Below, piece after piece: positions 6,582-14,048 of a stretch of DNA of 21,728 nucleotides (position 1 is the first letter of the stretch; each line of letters begins with the position of its first letter). Both the position numbers and the translations under genes were made by a program. Source of the stretch: an uncultured Eubacteriales bacterium. GTDB taxonomy: Bacteria > Bacillota > Clostridia > Monoglobales > Monoglobaceae. The notes under the pieces were generated by a model. The model searched no databases. It had not been told where the DNA came from and saw only the letters and a program-made list of their open reading frames with translations. The stretch is from the NCBI GenBank assembly GCA_900550775.1, contig URTH01000009.1:1-21728 (forward strand), read 5' to 3'.

Positions 6582-7607
6582 ATGGATATTTTGCAACTTA
6601 TTTCAAACAGAGATCGGCTGGATTTTTCGCAGAATTTATCTGTGAAGAGAAATTACATGGGAGACACCCTGTTTCCTGATGAAAAAACACAGAATCTGGA
6701 GGCAGAGTACCTCAGACTTGCGGACGGGCTGCAACTGCCGACCATGGCGATGGTGCACGGCTTTGATACGGAGGCGGCAATCGGAGATCGTCCTGAACTG
6801 GAAAAGGTCAGAATTGAAAAGCTGCTGATTAAGGAAAAAATCAATCAGACAGAGCGCGTCCAGATGTATCTCCAAAAAGGCGTTTCGGATGAATCGGCGC
6901 TGATCGGTTATGTGTATGACGACATGGGACGGCTTGCGGAATCCGTTAAGACCAGAACCGAGGTTGCGAAAATGGAGGTAATTGCAACCGGAAAGATGAC
7001 GGTAAAAGAAAATAACCTTAATTTTGCGCTGGATTACGATGTGCCGAAGAGTAATTTTAAAAATGTAGATTGGAGCAATGCGGAGGCCGATATCCTTGGT
7101 GATATTCAGGAGATGGCAGATGCCGCAAAGGCGCTCGGAAAGACGGTGAACCGTGCTGTCACGTCAAGCAAGATTGTAGCGCTTATGCGGAAAAACAAGG
7201 GGATTCAGACGGCGATTTACGGCGTAAACGGTGTCGGAACCTTTGTAACTTTGGCAAAGATCAACGATCTGCTTACCGAGATGTTTGGTATTACGATTGT
7301 GACCAATGACGACATGTATCGATACAAAAAAGCGAGCGGCGCGATGGCAACGGAATACTATTTTCCGCGCGATAAATTCTCGCTCGTGTCTGTCGGTATG
7401 GGCGGCAGCGTCGGAACCGGTCTTTGGGGCGTGACCCCCGAAGAGGCAGAGTATGGGGCGTATGATCAAAAATCAGCGGATCAGTATATTACCATTACGC
7501 AGTGGGCAACGCCTGACCCGGTTGCGGTATGGACAAAGGCCTCGGGACTTTTCGTTCCTGTTTTGCCTGACCCTGCCGGGCTGATGATTGCCACGGTTAA
7601 ACTGTAA
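6582..7607 (+). CDS. Major capsid protein (lambda gpE family)
   Basis: This is the HK97-fold shell protein. The N-terminus (MDILQLISNRDRLDFSQNLSVKRNYMGDTLFPDEKTQNLEAEY in overlapping pieces) matches the gpE-type N-arm, followed by LPTMAMVHGFDTEAAIGDRPELEKVRIE. The length of 341 aa is what I recall for lambda gpE. The C-terminal half holds VWTKASGLFVPVLPDP, another family-typical end. AAGGGAGG lies 12 nt before the ATG. It follows the scaffold and decoration genes. No protease gene is visible, in keeping with a separate scaffold. Confidence 0.93.
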   Translation: MDILQLISNRDRLDFSQNLSVKRNYMGDTLFPDEKTQNLEAEYLRLADGLQLPTMAMVHGFDTEAAIGDRPELEKVRIEKLLIKEKINQTERVQMYLQKGVSDESALIGYVYDDMGRLAESVKTRTEVAKMEVIATGKMTVKENNLNFALDYDVPKSNFKNVDWSNAEADILGDIQEMADAAKALGKTVNRAVTSSKIVALMRKNKGIQTAIYGVNGVGTFVTLAKINDLLTEMFGITIVTNDDMYRYKKASGAMATEYYFPRDKFSLVSVGMGGSVGTGLWGVTPEEAEYGAYDQKSADQYITITQWATPDPVAVWTKASGLFVPVLPDPAGLMIATVKL

Positions 7608-7616
7608 GGTGATGCC

Positions 7617-7997
7617 ATGAAGGAGCGGGCAATCACGCTTTTGCAGACGCTTGGGATATTATTGTCTGCAAGAGATATGGATTTGATCGATATCCTATGT
7701 GAAGATGCGGCAGAGGAAATCAAGAATTTCTGCCATCTTTCGCAGGTGCCGAAAGGTTTGGTAAACAGCGCTGCGGACAATGTCTGCGGCGCTTTTATCC
7801 GCCGAAAATTGCTTGCCGGCGAGTTTGTCGGCGCCGATGCTTCAGAAGCGGCAGTAAAATCCTATACGGCAGGCGATATCAGTGTGACCTTTGGCGATGG
7901 CGCCGCAACTGCCGCCCAGCGGTGGGAGCAGCTGGCAAACGCCCTTGAGGGCAGCGGAAAGGAGCGGTGGACATGCTTCAGACGGATTCGCTGGTAA
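7617..7997 (+). CDS. Head-tail connector protein (SPP1 gp15 / HK97 gp6-like)
   Basis: This 126-aa mostly helical protein forms the connector ring below the portal. The N-terminal helix (MKERAITLLQTLGILLSARDMDLIDILCEDAAEEIKNFC in pieces) matches the family pattern of a small protein with an Asp/Glu-rich helix and N-F-C-H. A middle stretch SYTAGDISVTFGDGAA is typical of the connectors' beta loop. AAGGTGATGCC precedes the start. The next gene starts 25 nt before this one ends. Confidence 0.82.
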   Translation: MKERAITLLQTLGILLSARDMDLIDILCEDAAEEIKNFCHLSQVPKGLVNSAADNVCGAFIRRKLLAGEFVGADASEAAVKSYTAGDISVTFGDGAATAAQRWEQLANALEGSGKERWTCFRRIRW

Positions 7998-8356
7998 GCG
8001 CGGTGAGAAAGACCATTGAATCGGCGTATACCGATACCATGACGGTTTTTGTTATGGCCGGCGGTGCCGATGGGCTTTTTGATGATAAAAGCGAGCAGAT
8101 CTCTATTGAGAATGAACCGTGCCGAGTCTCATACAAGACGGATTTAACGGTTTCGCGCGCGGCGGCCGGAGACGGCGCGGCAGATAACGAACAAACTGTA
8201 ATCTTGTTCTGTCGTCCGGAGCTGACCGTTCCGGCAGGGTGCAGGGTCTCGGTCATGCGAAACGGTGTGCAGACGGATTATTGCAGATCGGGCGAGCCGG
8301 CAAGATATGACACGCACCAGGAAATTCCGCTTGCGCTGTTTAAGAGGTGGGCGTAA
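7973..8356 (+). CDS. Head closure protein (SPP1 gp16-like joining protein)
   Basis: The start ATG at 7973 is chosen because AAAGGAG (7958-7964) is 8 nt upstream; the in-frame GTG at 7967 is too close. The 127-aa product (MLQTDSLVSAVRKTIESAYTDTMTVFV ... AGCRVSVMRNGVQTDYCRSG) is a small beta-barrel protein of the head-tail joining family that plugs the connector after packaging. It overlaps the connector gene by 25 nt and shares its last base with the next start. Confidence 0.8.
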   Translation: MLQTDSLVSAVRKTIESAYTDTMTVFVMAGGADGLFDDKSEQISIENEPCRVSYKTDLTVSRAAAGDGAADNEQTVILFCRPELTVPAGCRVSVMRNGVQTDYCRSGEPARYDTHQEIPLALFKRWA

Positions 8357-8775
8357 TGGCGAGATGGGGACGCTGTGATTTTAAACAGTTAAAACGGCTC
8401 AGGGAGCGGCTCGGCGAGTTCGAAAAGGCGGATAAAGACCGTATTTGCACCGATATTGCAAAGGATATTGCGTCGCGGCTTTTGAGGATGGCAAAGAAAC
8501 GCACCCCGGTTGACACGGGGGCGCTCATTGGGTCGTGGGACGAGGAAAACAAACCGCTGACCGTGGAAAAAAAGGGAAATGTGTTTGAGGTCACGGTTAC
8601 CAATTCGATGACCTATGCCAGCTATGTGGAATACGGGCACAGGACGCGCGGCGGCGGTTGGGTCGAGGGCATGTATATGATAACCGTTCCGGAAGAGATG
8701 CTGAAAACGGCGGCGCCCAAAATCATAGAAAGGCACATTGAAAAAGAACTGAAGAGGGTGTTTGACGGTGATTGA
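8356..8775 (+). CDS. Neck/tail completion protein (HK97 gp10-like)
   Basis: A 139-aa protein starting at ATG 8356, which shares its A with the stop of the preceding gene; GAGGTGG lies upstream. The hallmark AKKRTPVDTGALIGSW (residues about 47-62) and VTNSMTYASYVEYGHRTRGGG (about 78-98) are diagnostic of HK97 gp10-type proteins, which attach the tail terminator to the head. A GTG at 8347 would add three residues but has no proper ribosome site. Confidence 0.9.
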   Translation: MARWGRCDFKQLKRLRERLGEFEKADKDRICTDIAKDIASRLLRMAKKRTPVDTGALIGSWDEENKPLTVEKKGNVFEVTVTNSMTYASYVEYGHRTRGGGWVEGMYMITVPEEMLKTAAPKIIERHIEKELKRVFDGD

Positions 8776-9190
8776 TGACATGATTGCCGGGATCGCAAAA
8801 AGGCTCCGCGAGGTCTTGCCGTGCCGGATTTATAAAAATCCCGTGCCGCAAGGGCTGGAGCGACCCTGTTTTTTGATTAACCCGATCTTGTTTACCAGAG
8901 TGCAGCAGCTTGGCACAAGGGAGAGACGCATCTATCCGTTTGATGTGGTTTATTTGCCGAAAACGGAGGATCGGAGCGAGATTTACCGGGTTATGAACGT
9001 GCTGATGCGTGCGCTGCGCATTATTGACACCGATTTTGCCGGCAAGCTGCTGGGGCGCGATATGGAATGCGAAATCATAGACGGCGTATTGCATTTTAGG
9101 GTTCGGTATGATTTTTCGGTCTGCCAAAAACAGAGTACAGACGATCCCATGGAAATTTTAGATGTAAAAGGAGAGCTGAAACATGAGTAA
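8768..9190 (+). CDS. Tail terminator-like protein (XkdJ position)
   Basis: A protein of 140 aa beginning at GTG 8768, preferred over TTG 8762 because GAGGGTG (8754-8760) gives a 7-nt spacing. The product has IAGIAKRLREVLPCRIYKNPVPQGLERPCFLIN, a pattern of small alpha-beta tail terminators in clostridial contractile phages, followed by FDVVYLPK and RVMNVLMRALRIID. It would cap the tail tube end and join it to the neck. It overlaps the neck gene by 8 nt. Family placement is by pattern and synteny. Confidence 0.75.
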   Translation: MIDDMIAGIAKRLREVLPCRIYKNPVPQGLERPCFLINPILFTRVQQLGTRERRIYPFDVVYLPKTEDRSEIYRVMNVLMRALRIIDTDFAGKLLGRDMECEIIDGVLHFRVRYDFSVCQKQSTDDPMEILDVKGELKHE

Positions 9191-9383
9191 TGAGGTGAAA
9201 AAGAACGTCCCGGAAAAGGGAGCCGAGACGGAATGCAAATTCACAAAAGGACAGCTTGTGCAGTCAAAGCGTTTTATAGAAAACTGCGATATTTTATCCG
9301 CGCTGCTGGACAGCGATCAGGAATATACCATTGCACAGGCCGAAGCGGTGATAGATAAATATCTGAAAGGAGGGGTTTCGTAA
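9183..9383 (+). CDS. Small conserved tail-region protein of unknown function
   Basis: A 66-aa acidic/basic helical protein. Its core (FTKGQLVQSKRFIENCDILSALLDS) and C-terminal helix (YTIAQAEAVIDKYLKG) follow a pattern I have seen in proteins directly before tail sheath genes in Gram-positive contractile phages. AAGGAGA precedes the ATG. It overlaps its neighbours by 8 and 1 nt, so it is co-translated with the terminator and sheath genes. No function is assigned. Confidence 0.8.
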   Translation: MSNEVKKNVPEKGAETECKFTKGQLVQSKRFIENCDILSALLDSDQEYTIAQAEAVIDKYLKGGVS

Positions 9384-10693
9384 TGGCACTTGGCGGAGGT
9401 AGTTTTACAACGATGAACAAGATCATGCCCGGCGCGTACATTAATTTTGTCTCGGTCGGAAAGACAGCGCCGACCATTGCAGAACGCGGCATTGTAGCCG
9501 TGCCGATGGAGCTTAATTGGGGGCAGACGGGAGAGATCATAGAGGTTGAGGCAGCGGATTTTATGAAAAGATCGGTTGATCTTTTTGGCTATGACTATTC
9601 GGATGCAAAGATGAAAAACTTCCGTGAGTTATTCCGGGGTGCGAAAACAGTGATGGTATACCGGCTCGGGACGGGCGCAAAGGCGGCATCCAACACCTAT
9701 GCGACCGCCAACTATCCGGGCACAAGAGGAAACGACATTACCATTTCCATCGAATCGAGCGTGGACGATGCAGGAAAGTACATTGTGAAAACAAAGGTTG
9801 ACGGCATCGTATACGACACGCAAACGGTGGCGGAAGCCGGAGGGTTAAAGGCGAACGCATGGGTAACTTTTAAAAGCTCCGCTTCGCTGGCAGCCACAAC
9901 GGGAACGGCGCTGGCGGGTGGCGAGAACGGGACGGTGTCCGGTACGGACTATCAGACGTTTTTAAATAAGCTGGAGGCGTATTCGTTCCACATTTTAGTC
10001 AGTGATGTGACGGAAAAGGCGACCCAATCGCTTTTTGCGGCATACACAAAACGGATGCGCAATGAAGTTGGCGTCAAATTCCAGTGCGTACTGTATCAGC
10101 ACGGGGAAGCGGACGACTACGGCGTAATTTCGGTTGAGAATAGCGTTTTAGACAGCGGTGCAAAGGAGAGCGCGCTGGTATACTGGACGGCCGGGAAGGA
10201 GGCCGGCTGCCCGCTGAGCAGCGGCCTTGCGAATGCCAGGTACGATGGCGAGTACACCGTGAGCGCGGATTACACATCAAAGCAGTTGGAGGCGGCATTA
10301 GCGGCCGGAAAGTTTGTTTTTCACCGGCAGGGCAGTGAAATCCGCGTCCTGGACGATATTAATACGCTGGTGACTACTACGGAAGAGGTCAACGAGGAAT
10401 TTAAGAACAACCAGGTAATCCGTGTAATCGACCAGTTTGCCGGGGATTCGGCGCGTGTTTTTGCCAATAAGTATTACGGAAAGATTAACAATACCAATGT
10501 CGGCAGAAACGCCCTCCGCAATGATATCATCAAAATTCTGGATGAATACGTAAAGCTCGGCGCAGTGGAGGAATACGACCCGGAGGATATCAAGGTTGAT
10601 GTCGGAAATACCAAACGCGATGTAACGCTTGCGGTTTATATCCGGATTGCCGAAACAATGAGCAAGCTGTATATCACGGCACATATTGGTTAA
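9383..10693 (+). CDS. Tail sheath protein (XkdK-like)
   Basis: The sheath is the contractile outer tail layer. The protein is 436 aa, as usual for XkdK. The N-terminus (MALGGGSFTTMNKIMPGAYINFVS) carries the exchangeable strand that links subunits. C-terminal hallmarks are VLDDINTLVTTTEEVNEEFKNNQVIRVIDQ and the closing IAETMSKLYITAHIG, which holds the C-terminal strand. A mid-protein insertion (about residues 105-190) is beta-rich. AAAGGAGG lies before the ATG. Its presence makes this a myovirus-type tail. Confidence 0.95.
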   Translation: MALGGGSFTTMNKIMPGAYINFVSVGKTAPTIAERGIVAVPMELNWGQTGEIIEVEAADFMKRSVDLFGYDYSDAKMKNFRELFRGAKTVMVYRLGTGAKAASNTYATANYPGTRGNDITISIESSVDDAGKYIVKTKVDGIVYDTQTVAEAGGLKANAWVTFKSSASLAATTGTALAGGENGTVSGTDYQTFLNKLEAYSFHILVSDVTEKATQSLFAAYTKRMRNEVGVKFQCVLYQHGEADDYGVISVENSVLDSGAKESALVYWTAGKEAGCPLSSGLANARYDGEYTVSADYTSKQLEAALAAGKFVFHRQGSEIRVLDDINTLVTTTEEVNEEFKNNQVIRVIDQFAGDSARVFANKYYGKINNTNVGRNALRNDIIKILDEYVKLGAVEEYDPEDIKVDVGNTKRDVTLAVYIRIAETMSKLYITAHIG

Positions 10694-10708
10694 AGGAGGA
10701 AACGGCGG

Positions 10709-11188
10709 ATGGATTATGAAAAAATTGATTATATGACGGCCGATAAGGCGATCAGCGGCTCGCAGGGGATGGTTTGGGTTACGTTTAATGATACCAATGA
10801 AAGATTTTCTTTTGGAAGGCTTATTAAGCTGGAGGCAAAGGCAAAGCTGAATAAAACTACCCTCCCTGTCCTCGGAAAGTCAGGAAAGGTGCATAAGGTC
10901 GGCTCCTGGGAAGGGGAAGGCTCGGCAACGCTTTACTATTGCGACAGCGCCATGCGCAAAAGGGTGGCTGCGTACAAAAAGACCGGCAAGATGTTTACCA
11001 TGGACATTGAGGTCTATAACGATGACGAGACGTCAAGCCTTGACGCGCAATGCACCACGCTGAAAAATTGCTTGCTTGACGAAATCGTGCTTGCAAAGAT
11101 TGACGCGGAGGCGGAGTATCTGGATGAAGATATCAGCTTTACGTTTGATGATTTTGATATTCCGGATGCATTTGAGACGCGCTCGTAA
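10709..11188 (+). CDS. Tail tube protein (XkdM-like)
   Basis: A protein of 159 aa forming the inner tube through which DNA passes. The body (GSQGMVWVTFNDTNERFSFGRLIKLEAKAKLNKTTLPVLGKSG in pieces) and the LDEIVLAKIDAEAEYLDEDISFTFDDFDIPDAF ending are characteristic of XkdM-type tubes. AAAGGAGG (from 10694) precedes the ATG at 10709. It lies directly after the sheath gene. A strong hairpin follows at 11200. Confidence 0.93.
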   Translation: MDYEKIDYMTADKAISGSQGMVWVTFNDTNERFSFGRLIKLEAKAKLNKTTLPVLGKSGKVHKVGSWEGEGSATLYYCDSAMRKRVAAYKKTGKMFTMDIEVYNDDETSSLDAQCTTLKNCLLDEIVLAKIDAEAEYLDEDISFTFDDFDIPDAFETRS

Positions 11189-11199
11189 ACAAGACATGA

Positions 11200-11219
11200 G
11201 AGGGGCGGAAACGCCCCTC
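11200..11219 (+). promoter_or_regulatory. GAAA-capped hairpin between tube and chaperone genes
   Basis: A perfect 8-bp GC-rich stem (GAGGGGCG with CGCCCCTC) closes a GAAA tetraloop. No T-run follows, so it is not a classical terminator. It could slow 3' decay or attenuate, raising tube over chaperone expression. The regulatory effect is inference. Confidence 0.6.
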
Positions 11220-11244
11220 GATAAAGATGTAGGGAGATGATATT

Positions 11245-11676
11245 ATGGCAGCAAATTTAAAGGCGTTTTTAAAGGAAAACGCGGTGGTTCGGGACGATGT
11301 TTTTGTGGCAGTCAGCAAGCGGTTTATCGGCGAGGACGGAGCGCCGATCCCGTGGCAGGTTTCGCCGATTACCGCAACGCAGGACGAGGAAGTCCGCAAG
11401 CGCTGCACAAGAAGGGTGCCGGTGCCGGGAAAGAAAAATATGTATCAGCCGGAGATTGACTACGATGCGTATCTGGGGGCGCTGGCGGCGAAATGCACGG
11501 TGTTCCCGAATCTGAACGATGCAGAATTACAGGATTCTTACGGTGTGAAGGGCGCGGGCGAATGCCTGAAAGCGATGCTCGAACCCGGCGAATACTACGA
11601 TTATCTTGCAAAGGTGCAGAAAATCAACGGATTTGATGTAACGATGGACGATAAGGTGGAAGAGGCAAAAAACTAA
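11245..11676 (+). CDS. Tail assembly chaperone, short form (XkdN-like)
   Basis: The in-frame product is 143 aa, binding the tape measure during tube assembly. It contains DVFVAVSKRFIGEDGAPIPWQVSPIT, the EEVRKRCTRRVPVPGKKNMY block and FPNLNDAELQDSYGVKGAGECLKAMLEPGEYYDYLAKVQKINGFD in pieces, all typical of XkdN. A GGGAGATGATATT leader precedes the ATG. It ends one codon after a slippery A AAA AAC, so a second, longer product is expected (see the frameshift entry). Confidence 0.92.
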   Translation: MAANLKAFLKENAVVRDDVFVAVSKRFIGEDGAPIPWQVSPITATQDEEVRKRCTRRVPVPGKKNMYQPEIDYDAYLGALAAKCTVFPNLNDAELQDSYGVKGAGECLKAMLEPGEYYDYLAKVQKINGFDVTMDDKVEEAKN

Positions 11677-11852
11677 TTCGCGGGGGAGACCCCGACAGTA
11701 ACTATGCGTATTATTGCTTACACAAGCTGCATATGCTTCCCTCTGCGTATATTGCCTTGCAGAGGGAAGAGCGTGCGTTTATCATTGCCGCAATCGATAT
11801 TCGCACGGAAGAAGAGGAAAAAGCGAGGAAAGCGGCAAGCCGCAAGCGTTAG
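11245..11852 (+). CDS. Tail assembly chaperone, -1 frameshift extended form
   Basis: A -1 shift on A AAA AAC (11667-11673) bypasses the TAA and rereads from C11673 in a frame open to TAG at 11850-11852. The extra 59 residues begin LIRGGDPDSNYAYYCLHKLHMLPS and end with a Lys/Arg-rich tail, giving a product of about 202 aa. Two-part chaperones made this way (as in lambda G/GT) occur in many tailed phages. The extension has no start codon or ribosome site of its own at its upstream end. Coordinates describe the joined reading (11245..11673 then 11673..11852). Confidence 0.85.
11667..11694 (+). promoter_or_regulatory. Programmed -1 ribosomal frameshift signal
   Basis: A slippery heptamer A AAA AAC (11667-11673) is in the correct zero frame (GCA AAA AAC). 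A 7-nt spacer (11674-11680) precedes a hairpin CGGGG/CCCCG (11681-11685 with 11690-11694) closed by a GAGA (GNRA) tetraloop. This is the standard architecture of an efficient -1 site. The stop codon lies immediately after the heptamer. Confidence 0.88.
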
Positions 11853-11876
11853 CAAGGCGGAGAGGAGATGATAAAA

Positions 11877-14048
11877 ATGGGAACGGTACAGTCATCCATA
11901 CGGATCACCGATGCCATGACAGGGCCGCTGCGGAATATGGATAACGCGCTTCGGACTGTAATCAATTCGTTTGAGACCATGCAGAATAAGTCGGCAAGGT
12001 CGGTGGATACATCGGCAATTGCAAATGCCAGGGCGGAACTTGCTAAGGCGGAGGACGGACTCAGCCGGATAAAGGAACGTATTGAGGATGCCGATGGTGT
12101 CACGCAAAAGGCAAAGACGAGTTCGGGATCACTGCTGAAAACCCTGATGGGTTTTTCGGCGGTGCAAAAGGTGATCGGGCTTGTCACGGATTCGATCGGC
12201 GGCGCGATCAGCCGCATGGACACGATGACAAACTTTCAGCGTAAGATGAGCGTGATGACCGGGAGCAGCGACACGGCAAAGGCGGCCTTGGAGCGGTTAA
12301 AGGCAACAACCAAGGGAACGGCATACGGACTTGATGTAGCGGCTGCCGCTGCACAAAATTTCGTTACCAGAGGCGCCTCAATCGGCACTGCAACGGCACA
12401 GGTTGAAAAGTGGGGCGACGCGGTTGCGTTTTATGGCAACGGTACCAACGAACAGTTTTCTAATGTGATGGACGCGCTCGGCAAAATGCTCTCAAAGGGC
12501 AAGGTCGAAATGGATCAGCTAGACCGTCTGACGGATGCCGGAATCAATGCGGTCGGAATTTATGCGCAGGCGACCGGGACATCGGCCGCCGCGGTGCAAA
12601 AATCGCTTTCTAAGGGCGAGATTTCTTCCCAAAAGTTTATTGATACCGTGTCGACGGCGTTTTCGGAGGGAACGAATGGCGTATTAAATGTAACCGGTGC
12701 GGCCAAAGAGGCCGGCGGAACATGGGCAACAAGCATCGAGAATATGAGGGCGGCCGTCAAGCGCGGCGTCATCTCGATGATAGAAAATGTGAACAATGCA
12801 CTGTCGGCGGCTGGCTTTGGCAGCATATTAACCGGTATACAAAGTTTTGGTACGCTGATGGAGAACATGCTCGGCGGACTTGGCGAAAGAATCGGCATAA
12901 TACTGAACATGTTTTCGCCGCTGCTTCGGATGGTTCGCGCAATCGGCGATTTTTTGGTCAATAACTGGAGCGCTATTGAGCCGATCATCATGGGGATTGT
13001 TACGGCACTTGGCCTTTACAAAGGGGCGCTGATTGCAGTTAGTGCGGCATCCGCCGTTTCGGCTGCCATTAAAACGATCGGAACCGTCGTGGCTGTTGCA
13101 CACGGTGCGGCAATCACAGGCGAAATGCTGGCTACAACAGGTATGACGAAAGCACAGTTATCTTTCAACGCGGCTCTGTATGCATGTCCGATCGTCTGGA
13201 TCATTGCGGCGGTAATTGCTTTGGTGGTTGCCGTTATTGCGATCACCAAAGCCGTGAAAAAGGCGCGCGGCGAATCAATCAGCGCGCTCGGCGCGGTGAT
13301 GGGTGCGGTTTTTGCGGTCGGTGCGGCAATATGGAATGCGTTTGCCGGGTTGGTTAACGGTATTATTCAACTCGTTTGGACAAAGTTCGCTTATCCGGTT
13401 ATCGGTATTGCCGAGTGGATTTTAAACGTGACAAACGGTGGATTCAACAGTTTTGGCGATGCGGTAAAGAACCTGATCGGCAATATCATCGGATGGTTTT
13501 TGTCGCTCGGGCAGGTGGTAACCAAGATCATTGATGCGATTTTCGGAAGTAACTGGACGGGGCAACTGGAAAATTTAAAAAGCAATGTGTTGTCTTGGGG
13601 CAAAAACGAAAATGCAATTACGCTGTCAAGAGAAGCACCGACGGTTTTAAAACGGATTGAATATGGCGCCGCATACAACAAAGGGGCAAGCATGGGTGAT
13701 TCCTGGGCAAAAAAAGCCGGGGGACTGTTCCAGGCAGGCAATGACAAATGGTCTGATTTGATGGGAAATGCGCTGGAAGATACGGGGTTGGTTGCGGATA
13801 TGAACGATATCACCGGCAACACGGCGGCGCTGAAGGATCAGGTTTCAAACCTTGGTGCGGACGTATCGGTCCTGCGCAGTCTTGCGGAACGGGAGGCAAT
13901 CAACCAATTTACCACCGCGAGCGTTCAGGTGGACATGCACAACGTCAATCATTTATCGAGCGACATGGATATCGACGGCATGGTGAACCAACTGGCTAAG
14001 CTGACCGGGGACGCTTTGGCAATCACGGCCGAGGGGGTGCATGTTTAA
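11877..14048 (+). CDS. Tail tape measure protein
   Basis: A protein of 723 aa that sets tail length and is injected. The ATG at 11877 is preferred because AGAGGAG (11861-11867) is 9 nt upstream; an in-frame ATG at 11868 would add three residues. A helical N-terminus precedes a tape-measure core (about 100-290) with GKMLSKGKVEMDQLDRLTDAGI and KGEISSQKFIDTVSTAF, the conserved block of the family. Hydrophobic segments, about residues 370-409, 433-458 and 470-499, could insert in the host membrane on injection. At about 1.5 angstrom per residue the tail would be near 110 nm, an estimate only. It follows the chaperone region, the usual order. Confidence 0.93.
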   Translation: MGTVQSSIRITDAMTGPLRNMDNALRTVINSFETMQNKSARSVDTSAIANARAELAKAEDGLSRIKERIEDADGVTQKAKTSSGSLLKTLMGFSAVQKVIGLVTDSIGGAISRMDTMTNFQRKMSVMTGSSDTAKAALERLKATTKGTAYGLDVAAAAAQNFVTRGASIGTATAQVEKWGDAVAFYGNGTNEQFSNVMDALGKMLSKGKVEMDQLDRLTDAGINAVGIYAQATGTSAAAVQKSLSKGEISSQKFIDTVSTAFSEGTNGVLNVTGAAKEAGGTWATSIENMRAAVKRGVISMIENVNNALSAAGFGSILTGIQSFGTLMENMLGGLGERIGIILNMFSPLLRMVRAIGDFLVNNWSAIEPIIMGIVTALGLYKGALIAVSAASAVSAAIKTIGTVVAVAHGAAITGEMLATTGMTKAQLSFNAALYACPIVWIIAAVIALVVAVIAITKAVKKARGESISALGAVMGAVFAVGAAIWNAFAGLVNGIIQLVWTKFAYPVIGIAEWILNVTNGGFNSFGDAVKNLIGNIIGWFLSLGQVVTKIIDAIFGSNWTGQLENLKSNVLSWGKNENAITLSREAPTVLKRIEYGAAYNKGASMGDSWAKKAGGLFQAGNDKWSDLMGNALEDTGLVADMNDITGNTAALKDQVSNLGADVSVLRSLAEREAINQFTTASVQVDMHNVNHLSSDMDIDGMVNQLAKLTGDALAITAEGVHV

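Noticed and set aside
9183..9383. Antitoxin or regulator for the small gene before the sheath
   Set aside because: No DNA-binding motif; the tight overlap with tail genes and its pattern fit a tail-module protein better.
11714..11944. Plus-strand frame of 76 codons after the chaperone
   Set aside because: It lacks a ribosome site, overlaps the tape measure start in another frame, and the -1 frame product explains the same DNA better.
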